Source: Amoebophrya sp. A120 (lineage: Eukaryota; Sar; Dinophyceae; Syndiniales; Amoebophryaceae). Taken from it: a stretch of DNA of 64,000 bases. The stretch spans positions 7,137,794 to 7,201,793 of the forward strand of contig CAJINV010000001.1 of NCBI GenBank assembly GCA_905178155.1. The letters run 5' to 3'. How positions within the stretch are numbered: the first letter of the stretch is position 1; the number at the start of each line of letters is the position of its first letter. A model generated the notes under the pieces. The model saw only the letters and a program-made list of their open reading frames with translations, was not told the origin of the DNA and ran no database searches. The position numbers and the translations under genes were made by a program. Below, in pieces: positions 1 to 11,217 of the stretch.

Positions 1-3000
1 AGAGCTGGACGCGTTTCAGGGTATAGTTTTTTGGAAAAATTTATCTTTTTCTTCGTCCTCTGTGTGGGATAAAAGAAATCCACAATTATTCGCACAGCTA
101 GAACAAGCCTCTCCCGATTCCAAAATGTTAAAGAAGATCATGCCTTGCAAAATAACTCAAAAACAGACATCTGCGGTATGCTGTTCGTGGAGATGTGGAG
201 TAACGATCGCGAGGGCTTCCCGATGCCTAAGGGCTGCTATTACAGCCGGAAATATCGAGACGCGTCAGAGGGGAACGCAATCAACCTGCAGTGGCGCGAG
301 ATTTCCATCGTCTTTCCCTTCTCGAACGGCCTCAAGCACATTTGCCAGAGCCACGCCAACCAGGCGATCGCGTGTCGGTACCAGCTGGTGTTGAACGCGT
401 ACATTGGCGCGCAGTCCATCCTGGTCGCCAACGACAACCTGGTCGACGTGTACACGAAGTGCCCGCGGTGCGGCGCCAACGGCCGCGACGTGATGTTCGA
501 GCGAGGAATCACCACACTGAATGCCGACTCCCCGACCGGCGGCTCTCTGGCGCCGGGTGACAACACGTCCCCCAACTTGGAGCAGTTCATTGTGCCCAAT
601 CCCGCGACGAGTGCGGTGAAGGACGCCACCTGGGACGTGTTTGATTTGACTTCGAACACCGTGGTGGACGCCCAGCTCGTCGCGGGCGACGGCTTGCAGA
701 GCATCAGTGCGGGGAACTACCTGCGGTTGTACCTCTTCCCGCTTCTGATGTGGGAGGTCCCCACCGCCGCGTGCTCGGTTCTGTGTGTGGATTACACGGT
801 GGCAAACACGGTGTACAAGTGCGGGACGACGGACCAGGTGAACCCCACTTTGGAGGTGGCGATCGCGTCGCTGACGCCGTTCGCGAGGAGGAACTACCTA
901 AAAATCCGCATGCCGGAGACCATGACGGACGTCGTGTCCACCACGATAAAACACGGGATCCAGATCTCCTCACTAGACTTCCCCCCCGGCGGGTTCTTCA
1001 ACGTGCGCATGGGCGTGCAGCTCACGGACTCAGCGGATTTGAAGCCGGTGTACAAACCCTCTACCGGATTGATGTACAAGGCAACCGGGACCGGCGGACA
1101 CACGACCGGGCGGATCGTGATCAACGGCGCCACCGGGTATGGGATCGCCCCCTTTCACTCCGACATCCGGAACGAACTCTACGTGAGGTTGCAATTGGGC
1201 GCGACGCTCTTCCACAACGGCCAGACCGATGCGGCGTATTTGGAGATCAAGGCGCCGTCCGGCACGAACAAGAAGTACCAGGGACGGTGCGAGCAAACCG
1301 CGCCGGCGCCGTCGAACATCCCAAATTTCTTTGACTTCGACCGCGATGGGTACATTGACTACAATCACGGGACACTGGGCACGAGTACGAACGAGGGGAA
1401 GTGGGGTTTCGGCGAGGCTTTGAACTTTTGCAAGTACACACTGTACCCAAACCAAGCGATCTACGCCGGGATGAGCATCTACGTGAAGTTGATCATGGAC
1501 AACCCGACGGAGGCGATGACGAAGCACGACGTGGACAACGTGTGGGGCATCAGGATGGTGTCGCGCGGCGTCGCTGGTACGCCAAGCACGGCCAGACCGA
1601 TGGGAAATCCGAACATCTACCCGTTCAACCCGGCTTACACAAATAACGTGTTGACCGCCGAGGCCACCTACCAGCGCCCCAACGAGCCCAAGCTGTGGTA
1701 CCAGAATGTCGGGGTTGTGTCGCCTCTGGAGCAGCCGGTCTTATCGCCGACGCACTTCAGGCTGTCGACTTCTCTCTATCAAAAGGAAAAATCCCTCCTC
1801 CCCATATCGAAACGAAATTTCTGATGCTGGATTTGGATACACAAATCAGATTTGTGTTGCAGAAAGGCATTGCGGCCAGATCCCCAGGCTAGGTGGGGGC
1901 GTATGGGTCTAGTTGCTCAGCATGGCAAACGGCCCCCCTTTAGGCCCAACAGCATGACAAATCGCCTCCATAATATGGCGGAAGCTTCTGCCCTTGTCTT
2001 CTTGCAAGAGAAATGTGATTTGTGACCTCAAATCAGCAATACAAATTTCCGGAGACATACCTTTTCAATATGGGGAGGGGGGATTTTTCCTCTCAATACT
2101 CTCCGGCCGGAATACAGCGACGTGTACATTTTCTTCAAAATCGTCACTGTGGTTGGCAGGAATGGGTTCATCAAGGTAGACGCGCCCTGCGGGTTCGATT
2201 TCGGGAACCAGGTGATTGGCAAGCCAACCAACTGTGTCACCGGCGGTCTGCCAAGGTACAATTAGTGCGTTTCTTTTCCATTTCGTTCATGTGTGGCATT
2301 CAACATCATGATTAGCTTCAGCTCAAGAGCAGGAAGAATGTCAACAAGTAGACGGAGTGAACAAAACGAAAAAATGAAAACTCTTTTTTCGAACAGGTAC
2401 TACTACGACTACATAGACTCGAACTACGATAGTACCACGAATTTCACCAATGTGCTTTCCTGCACGGCCCAGAACCTGATCCCGCAATGCCCGGCCCCCG
2501 GACCGTACAACCGCGCCGTGCTCAACATTGGAGACAGCATGGGCCAGAATGCGGACACTGGTCGCATGGCACAGTACGGGTTCAAGCTGAGAGTTTTGCA
2601 CTCGTTAGAACTGCGGTACCCGGCGGACTTCACCATGTGGCAGCTGTTTGTGTCCGACCACGCGGACTTCGTGGTGGATGGAACGAGAGACACCCTGTTT
2701 TTCCAGAAGATATCAAAAGAAGGAAACACGGATGCACGGGTGGACAAGGCCTTCGGTTTGTACGTAACAGACTTCACGAAAGTGCCGACAATAGCGGTGA
2801 CGGTGGAGAATTTAACGCCTGCGACGTTGAAACCGCAGGGGGATAAGGGGACGTACGTGACGCTGAACGGGTTGCGACTGATGTACGACGTGTACGGTGT
2901 CGGATTCAGGTTCATCTCCCCCCTCGGCTTTCGGTGGACGACCGAGCCCGGGCCGGTGTTTTTCAATCGCCCGCGCGGGTCCTCGGTCGTCGGAACGCAA

Positions 3001-6000
3001 AACATCTGGCCCTGCGAAAACCTGCAGATTTTGATGTTCACCCAAGTGACCTGGCAAAACTGCCAGTTCAACGGGATGACCACATACGGTTTCTCGATGG
3101 AAGCCACCGTCCCGGACCTGTCGCCCGTGTACTCGTCCAACAGCTTCTACATCGAACTCGGGTACCTGGGGACGCAGGTGACCAACAGCTCGGCCAATGA
3201 CACCTATCGGTATACTTGCTTTTTTGCACCTTGTAGGGGTTTTTGACTTTTTGCATGATATTAGATCTAAGCACTGCTGCGCCGGCGTGTTTTAGTGCTG
3301 GCTGAAAATGAAATTGAAGAACTGCTGCAACTGCACGAAAAACATTATCAGGTACAACGCGATGCCATACGACGCTCCTTTGGTGCGCGCGCTACGAAAC
3401 ACGCGGTTCCACTACCGAACAGCCAGGGCGAACTCCGATAATGTGATCACCATCGAGTTTCGTTTGATTACCCCGCTGGTGGCGAATGAAGAAGCCTTGG
3501 TCATCGAGGGAAAAGGGAAGAACGCGCTCTTCGATTTCAAATGCGACCGCCGGGAGCACGACAACACCGGCGTTGCGTACACGATCATCGAGCAAAAGAT
3601 CTTTCCGCACGCGCCGCCCGACTTCACCAACTTCCCCCACGGGTACGGGTGCAAGGACGACCGTACCGGTTTCCTGTACCTGTACGTGAACACGACGGCG
3701 GCACCCCAGGGCATGTCGCCGAACTTCGAGAGCGGATACTACAAGATGGACCTGATGATCACGAACGTTCCCCCAAACGAGTCCCCCGACACGTGGAGTT
3801 TTGGAACGTTCAAAAATGGTCTCCCGCAGGAGGTCCAGGGCGGGCCGGTCATCACCCCGGAGACCATCGACGCCGCGGCGGTGGCGCCGGGGTTTTCGAT
3901 CTACGACGAAATGACCAAGGGGCTGCTGGTAAAGTTCGCGGATGCAGAGTTGGAAGCCGACGTAAGGGAGGGAACTGGGCGGGACGACAGGCCGGGTTAC
4001 GTTCCCGACGCCCCGCAGAAGAATCAGCTGATCTTCCGGTTCCAAATGAAAAACGCGCCGAACGTGAAGATAGACGGTGGCTTCGTGCTCAAGGGTCCAG
4101 ACGGATTCGTCTTCGCCAACGACTGCACTGACAAGATTATCGTGGACAAGAATAGGGTACTGATTCTTCGTGTTAGCTTTGTTCAGACAGAAATCAATGC
4201 TGCAAAAATTTTACGTTTTGCTATCAATCTGGTGCTTGATGTTGACCATGGCCGACCACAAACAAACGGAAACTTTGTGCGATGCCTTTTAGCGTTTTGT
4301 CTTCAAAATCCTATAACAACAACCTCCTCAGGTCTTCGGAGAGCACAGCGGGCTCGGACTTGTTTGTCAGCCAGACTACCTGACGAACTGCGCACCCATG
4401 GTTCCATGTGCCGCCAGTTTGAACAACCCAAGGTGTCGTGCTGCCAAGATGAACGCGAACCAGATTTACGGGGGTTACGCGATCACCGAATGGCCCGCAG
4501 GCAAGGAGCCGGAGGTCTGCAACGGTTTTGGGAATGTCGCACGGATGACCATTCCGGTCGGGCTAGACGATAGTCTGGACTACGTGTTCAGGATCGAGAT
4601 TGAGTCCAACCCGCCGAAGACCCCAAATCCCAACTTCTGGAGCATTGAATACAGTGGTGAGTCGTCGACCTTGTTTGAATCCTTTGTCCTGCAGACCGTC
4701 ACGGGTTTGACCGTCTCGCAGGTCAGCCGCGCGGTCAGATCAGCGAACCTCGCCGAGAGCTTCAAGAACCCGGTGGAGTTCACGTTTCAGCCGTTCCAGA
4801 CCGTGCCGAAAAGGGACGAGAACGATCCGTATGGCGGAACCATCACGGTCGAAGCGCCAACCGGCTACGACTTCGTGTCGGAGACCGCGAGCAGGAGGGT
4901 TCTTCGCGATGGCACGCCGGTTTCGAAGTACGACAAGAAACGGCTCTTGAGCACCATCAAGAAGCTGCGGGAGCGTAGAAGACTGACGCGGAGGCGGGAA
5001 CGCGCAAGAATGCTCGCCCAAGTGACCGAGGTGGAATCGGAAGACAATGAAAATCAGGGACTCGCACAGGACCTAGCCGCGTGGGAAAGGAAAGAGATCT
5101 ACGCGAAGGGGCGCGCGCCGCCACTGCCGATGTACACGGACAACGGAAAAATTCTGCCAAACCTGATCGCTGACCTCTACAAAAGACAACCGCCAGCGGC
5201 GCACTTGACGTTGCCAAGGAGAGCGCTGCAGGACAAGAAGAAAAGTGCAACTTCAACAAGAGTGGTTCAAAAAGGTCCTTACTGGTACAGCGAAGACACG
5301 TTTGACGAGGAAGACAGACAACTTCTGGACGACGAGCTCGCGCGGGAAGCGGCGTTCTACAAGCAACTCTACAACATTGACTTCCCAAAGACGCACAAGG
5401 AAATGCAGAACTCCGGCTTGATGACCACCCGCATGATCAACACCGCCGAGGAAGCGCAAGAACAGATGTTCCCGCTGCGGAGGCTCGTGACCAACCGGTG
5501 CAACTTGAGTCTGAAGACCGTGGATCGCACCACCATCATGGTCCCCGGCGTGGATGTGGACTGCGAGATCCTCGCCAACGGAAAGCTGCAGGCGAGAGTC
5601 CTCTCCGTCGAGAAGGAACTGACCCCGGCAAAGGTGTGGGAGCTGATCGTGTACGTATACAACCGAGCCAACATCGTCACGCCCGATACCGGGACCGGCG
5701 ACTTTGAAATCAGGACCTTCGACAAAACCATGACGCTGTTGGATCTGGCGCGCATTCCCGGTTTCGACGTCATCAACATCATCAACCTGTGGCAAGTGCA
5801 CAACAAGGCGGGCGTGTACAACGGAATGGAGTCCGTGCCGGGCGTTGAGTTCGTCGTATCCCTTCCGGACGCGCTGAACCCTGCGGATAGAATCGAAATC
5901 CACGCGCCCTTGGGCTTCACGCTGCGCGATCAGGGTGGGTCGAACGCCTGCAACAACTTCCAGTGGGCTTCGGGGTACTTTTTTTGGCATGTTTTGGTTT

Positions 6001-9000
6001 TGCTATCGCATTTTTTTATGTTTTTGTTCGTACCAGCAGCAGCAGTCCCAGACCCAGTCAGTGAGGCTGAGGATATCATGCAACCAAAGTAAGTGGAGGC
6101 AGCGCCGTGGCTGGTTTCTTTTAAGCGTCCCGATGAACCTTAGAACGAAGTCATGATCGAAAGACATCGAACTGCAAAAAATTTCGCTACAGTCCTCCGG
6201 GTCCTTTTCCCACCTCCGTGTCTGAGCTGTGCGGTTGCAATTTCGAGCTAAACGGGAAGGAACGTTGCGGCCTCGAGTTTGACTTCAGGTCGGTAGCTGC
6301 GGGAACGCCGCTGCCGCCGGCAAACTTCGAGTTGCGGTTCTCCGTGGACACGTCGAATCCTGAGCAAGTTGATTCGGAAATCGGCAACCATTGGGTCGTC
6401 TTCCACAAGCGCGGAACCGAAACTGGCAACATCGGAGGTGTGCCGACCTTCAGTTACACAACAAGGTAAAAAGAAATGAACTCAAGATGTTAGTAGACCT
6501 AGAGTGTGTGTTTCGCTTTTCTCGGTCCGATGGTGTTTCTCTTGGCGGACGCATGTACTACGACGACACTAGACAAAAGAAAGAGCTGCGTCATTTTCAT
6601 ACATTACACTGTTCAGGTCCACACACGCTTACAAGTCTTGGGTGGTGCGTCCGCAGCTGCAAAACGTCGTCATTGACATTGTGGGTTCCAGAAAAGCCGC
6701 GGAGAGTTACACGAACATCACGATCGCCTTTGTCCCCGTGCAGAATGCGGTCACGATGCTCGCCGAAGTGGTGTCCCCGCCGGGCTTCAAATTTGACACC
6801 TGTGCGGTGAAGCAGCCGCAGGTCAAGGACCCGGTAGCCACCGCGGGAAACATCCTCGTCGTGAACAGTATGGGCGTGCAGGCCGGCGTTGCGAACAAGG
6901 CCGTGCTGATCACTTCTGTGCGGCTGGGTGAGCTCGGGGGGCAAACCCGGTGGAACATCCGGACCTACATCAACGAGCTGGTGAACGGGCTGCCGCAGGT
7001 CCCGCAGGATCTGATGGACGAGAGGTTGAACGTGCCGGGTTTCATCATGCCTGGAAAGTTGCAAGTGCTGGAGAACCCGCCAAAACGGCTGGAGTCGGAC
7101 TACTATTCCTCTTCCTCCGTTTACCCGACCATGAGCCAGTTCCCGGCGCGGGAGTCCGAGCTGAACACGGCAGAAATCTCCTTCCGCACAACCCAAACGG
7201 TCTACGCGGGTGGTTACATCTACATCACTTGCCAGGGCCCGCAGGCGTACACTCTGGACCGGGAAGCGTTCTCGATCTCCGGGGGAAGCAACATCATCGA
7301 CGTCAACGACCAGATCGTGATTTTGAACCCGGCGACCGGCGGGCTCGAGGTGCAGCTGCACGCGTCAAAACCGCCAGCGGAAGCAGTAAGGAAATTTTTG
7401 TTGAATCGTGATTGGAACATTTAGAGCTGGTGATGAGTTGATGAGTTGTACTTTTGTCAGAAGTTCAAGTTTTCGACAAACCGAAAATGTTGAAAATGAA
7501 AAAATCGAATCAACAAAAACAGGTGATCAACGCGAACGAGATTTACAAGGTTCGATTTCGAGTGACACCGAAGAAGGGTCAGTCCAATTGGAAGATTGAG
7601 ACCTTTGCGCTGAACAACTTCGCGCTGCCATCGAACACCAACGACGGCGAGGAGGGTCCGTTCGATCCGGTATTCCGGATCGGGGTCACGATTTTAGTCG
7701 TGAACGACCGTAGGCCGCCGTTGGCTGTGATCACACTGAAGGTGCGCGTCGTGTCCGGAAATGCGTCCGTGAAGCAAGTCGTGTTGATAGCGCCACCGAC
7801 CTTCGATTTCCCGCAGGACTGCGGCACCAACTGCGAGCCCTACGTCGTGTACCAGTGCGGCCCTGGCTGTCCGGGAAGAAAATCCGTGCGCATCTTTTCG
7901 CCGGATCCAAATCTGGACCTGACGCTGGCCACGCTGAACGAGATGCAAATCAAGACGATCACGCCGGCAGTGACCCCTGCGGCGAGCAGTTGGTTTGTGC
8001 AAACCATGTCCGGCAGTCTCAGCGGCGGCTTCCGCGTGACCGGGTGGGAGAGATACTCCGGCTTCAACATCCGGCAGATGACGCCCATCAAGCTGTGGTA
8101 CCCGCAGCGGCGCGGACTGCAGGGGGCGAACTTCGCGTTCACGTTCTACGTGGCGGTGAACGGAGGGAGGATCATAAACGTGGTGCCCCCGGTGCTGTAC
8201 GAAGTGTACTGCAGCACCATGCCGTCGACGGGCGCGCCGGCCTTCTTCCAGGTCAGTCTGCCGGGGGGGAAGCCGGGTTGCGTCGACAGCCCGCTGGCGT
8301 TGACGCTCACCGAGGCGCTGAAGGGAGAGACCACGTACAGCTTCATTATCGGCGGCGACGTGCCCACGCAGGACGCGCAGTCCGGGGTGACGCAGGAATT
8401 TGCGCTGGTGGTTCGCGCGGCCGACGGGGAAGTGTTGGACGGCAGCAGCAAGATTCCGATCAGGCTACCATTAACCCTGACGATGGCCAGCCGGGCTACG
8501 CTCAACTGGCCCGGAGCGCCAGTGGAGGGGACGAGACAGCTGGTATTTTTTTACGTCACGATGGAGCTGCTCTTTTCCTGCTGTCGCAGGAACTAGTACT
8601 GGAAGACGTAATCCACCTGAAAGTTCTTGCCATCCAGGTCCATGGAATAAATAGCTAGAACTAGAAGTTGTCAAGTCAGGATCATTGCGTACATGAAGAT
8701 CATGTTTTGTATCCATTTTTTTCACACGACCAGGTTCACATTGGGCTCGACTTCGACTTCGACTTGCCGATGGAGGCCATCCTTGTGACGCTTCCGCCGG
8801 GGATCACGCCTGATTTCTCGAAGGAATTGGTTGAGCGTATCAAAATGAAAAATCCCCCCTCCCCATACTAAAAAGGCAAACGCCTGAAAATTTGCGATGC
8901 TGATTTGTGACCACAAATCGTCTCTGTATTGCACGAAGGCAACCCCAGAGACTCCGCTGCGTTGTGCAGGCAGTTTGTAATGCTGTATCGCCTGCCGAGG

Positions 9001-9876
9001 ATGTGCCTGCCTTGCTAGGTGCCTACGCCAAAACGCCCCTCCTCAGGCTGCGTGCCTGGCTGCAGTCCTCTACTGCAACACAGAGCCGATTTGTGTGCCC
9101 AAATCCCGCATCACAGATTTCCATTTTGATATGGGGTGGGGGGATTTTTCATTTTGATAGAGCGGAAGAGGGACGTGAAGAATCTGAACAAATTGTTCCC
9201 GGTCGCCACCTATGGATTGCAAAAATGTCTGGGTCTGGAAGATTGCGAGATTTGTCATGCTGATCTGGCATGGCCATTAAATCTGTATTGCGTGGCCACA
9301 AACAGCCTCTCTCGCCTGTCATGCAAAAACGCAGTTTCTCACGCGGAATACGCAGCACAGAAGCACGAAGCAACTTGTCATGCGTAGCGGCGCATTACAG
9401 TGCATTTTTTATTGACTGAATTGCATCACAAATTTCCAGACCCAGACATTTTTACATTTGATACCACCGCAGACCAGTGGATCGAGTTTAGTGCGCGCAA
9501 CGAATACCCGGCATTCGTGAAAATTCTCACGGACGAGGCCGCCGGGCTAGTCATCGCGCAGGGGCGGTACAAGTTTGAGTTTTACGTCCAGTTACCGGTC
9601 GGAGATTTACCAAGCGAAAACATCTGGTACGTTTCCCTATGCGCCGCGCGACAGTGCCGCAGCATCCGCGACGAACCGGCGTCCGCTATCCCGCTCACGT
9701 TCCCCATCCCAGGGTTCAACTTCGGCGAAAGCAGCGACAAAGTTCTGTACCCGTCGTCTAGTCGACAAAAGGCGGTACTGGGGTTGCTCCCAGCGTGGGC
9801 GCTGGTGTTTGCCCTAGTTTTCACCCAGCTTTTCGCCGGCGTGATTGCGGAGGGAGGCTTCTTCAGGCGGGATTGA
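1..9876 (+). CDS. Giant repetitive extracellular protein with C-terminal membrane anchor (5' end outside window)
   Basis: Twelve exons join in one frame to about 2553 codons: 1-20, 167-1775, 2103-2255, 2397-3209, 3352-4156, 4332-5974, 6193-6465, 6617-7385, 7523-8542, 8734-8836, 9164-9209 and 9468-9876 (TGA). Nine introns are GT-AG; three (1776-2102, 8837-9163, 9210-9467) are introner elements whose removal keeps the frame. I do not recognise the family. The chain is rich in beta-type sequence and Cys pairs. It repeats a motif of the form hydrophobic-x-A/P-P-x-G-F-x-F, for example VDAPCGFDF near 2176, LKGPDGFVF near 4088, VEAPTGYDF near 4849, IHAPLGFTL near 5898 and IAPPTFDF near 7788. The spacing of 250-390 residues suggests tandem beta-sandwich modules. 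The last 40 residues hold one hydrophobic helix (LLPAWALVFALVFTQLF) and a short basic tail, so most of the protein should be extracellular or lumenal. The exon model is strong; the function is unknown. Confidence 0.85.
1776..2102. mobile_element. Introner element, family B (327 nt, TSD TCT)
   Basis: Starts CTATCAAAAGG followed by a run like AAAAATCCCTCCTCCCC and ends with its inverted copy (GGGGAGGGGGGATTTTTCC, then CAATAC). The 3-bp duplication TCT lies at 1773-1775 and 2100-2102. Removing the element plus one TSD joins ACT-TCT-CT to C-CGG-CCG-GAA and opens the only frame in which the next exon reads as protein (LRPEYSDVYIFF). No register gives GT-AG. Confidence 0.92.
8837..9163. mobile_element. 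Introner element, family B (327 nt, TSD AGC)
   Basis: Terminal inverted repeats GTATCAAAATGAAAAAT / ATTTTTCATTTTGATAG enclose the C-rich/G-rich arms typical of family B. AGC is duplicated at 8834-8836 and 9161-9163. Excision with one TSD joins GAG-C to GG-AAG-AGG in frame (LVERKRDVKN). The registers are AG-AG, GC-GA, CG-AG and GT-GC; none is GT-AG. Confidence 0.92.
9210..9467. mobile_element. Introner element, family A (258 nt, TSD CAC)
   Basis: Inverted repeats AAAAATGTCTGGGTCTGGAA / TTCCAGACCCAGACATTTTT define family A. The left terminus is degenerate (CTATGGATTG) while the right keeps TTGATAC. CAC is duplicated at 9207-9209 and 9465-9467. Excision joins GCC-AC to C-GCA-GAC in frame. It sits only 46 nt downstream of a family B introner. 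Confidence 0.9.
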
Positions 9877-11217
9877 AGCTGGCTCAGCATTTACCTATCA
9901 CACAAAAGATCTTCCCCCAAAAACTTGTATGAAGACCTTGAAAGATGCGTATCTTGTTCTTATTCTCGCATCTATTCCAGTAGCGACCTCCCATCAACAC
10001 AGTTGATTTTCTCAAGTAAAGTAACAGGAAACCTCGGTTTCTCTACAGTGGAATTTATACTCTTTGCAATACTCTGAATGGAACTATACTTGTCTATACT
10101 AGTAGTACCAGGAACGATAGCAATACTCACTCTTACAGAATTCGAATATAGCGATACCAGAGGCGGAAGGTCTCTGTCTACTGCTACTGCACACCATTTA
10201 TCTCTTGCTTCGCAATGGGAGCATCAGCGAACTGCTTTCTGGGGAGAGAGAAAGAGAGCAGCGAGCAGAGACGCGTGGTGATGACTAGTAGAAAAAGAGC
10301 TTTGTTTCTGAATACTCTTGCAAATAATGGATTGAATACATCCCTTTACAGTTTGAAATCTCTTGCATTTTGTTGGAACGGATAGCGTCGGACACAGGTT
10401 ACCGTGGTGCAGACAACGAGGCGCTTTATCCCGATTTCTATCATTTGCCGTAAAGAACTCAAAACTGTGTAGTCTACCCATTTCCAACTCTTGTGTCTTG
10501 CGTGAAGAACGGAAAATGCGATGACAGTTACCCAAAGATTTGCATGAGCTTGTCGTGCTATCAAATTCTTGTCCTGAACGGGCGAAAAGAGTCGTGCAAA
10601 GAGCCGACTAATTCTTGCTTTTCAGCAAAGAAAAGTGTTACGCTACTCTTCCTTGCAATTCCAGGAGCTGCTCAGGACGGAAAGTGTGGCACTGAGTTGC
10701 TGCAGGCAGCTTAAAAAGAAGATAAGATATCGGTGCAACGTCGGTCTGACTCAGAATCATTGAGGAGAAGAAGTGCATGTCAAAAATTCGAGACTGTAGT
10801 CGAATCTTGTTGTGGTCCATTGTGCTGTCACCCATGAGACTCTAGCAGGTTGACGTCTCACGTCCTCTATCTGTGCGCCCCCCTGCTGATGTGTAGTCCC
10901 TTTATGACCTATTCATCTCATCAGTTTCCGCATAATTCTAGTACTATGTAAGAAAGAAGTCTTTCTTGTTGTCGCCAGCACTTCTGCTAGAGTTTCGTTT
11001 CTAAACTTTGACTTTTGCTTTGTTACAAGGAATCAATCCCCTCAGTAAGCGCCGAGCAGCGCCTGAGCGTCGCTGCTTGTTTGTGTCTTCTGAGAGATGA
11101 CGTCTTTTTTTTTCGGAGTGGCACTGGTACTGAGAGAACCGATGTTGCGCTTTGCCCGATAGGCTGCTTGGTGCAGATTTACATCTAATGATAACGGTTT
11201 CCTAAATACCAAACATA
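9877..11217. other. Intergenic spacer
   Basis: AT-rich, with scattered stops in all frames. The small open frame at 10078-10281 has no convincing start context, splice partner or domain. Nothing else is recognised; it probably holds the 3' UTR of the giant gene and the promoter of the GH5 gene. Confidence 0.6.

Noticed and set aside
240-704. Long open frames antisense to the giant gene and to most GC-rich exons
   Set aside because: They mirror the codon bias of the plus-strand exons, cross intron boundaries and contain no recognisable domains.
1776-2102. U12-type (AT-AC) introns as the explanation for introner splicing
   Set aside because: The RTATC start is U12-like, but cutting at the element ends would keep both TSD copies and add a residue to RFC2, CFAP58 and DUF285 motifs; no CCTT core or branch consensus is visible.
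9136-9263. Open frames running through introner sequence (also at 8668-8871, 22213-23016 and 55634-55981)
   Set aside because: The element portions are mobile sequence repeated in unrelated genes; frames and conserved motifs resume only after precise removal.
10078-10281. 67-codon open frame in the first spacer
   Set aside because: AT-rich composition, no domain, no splice or repeat support.
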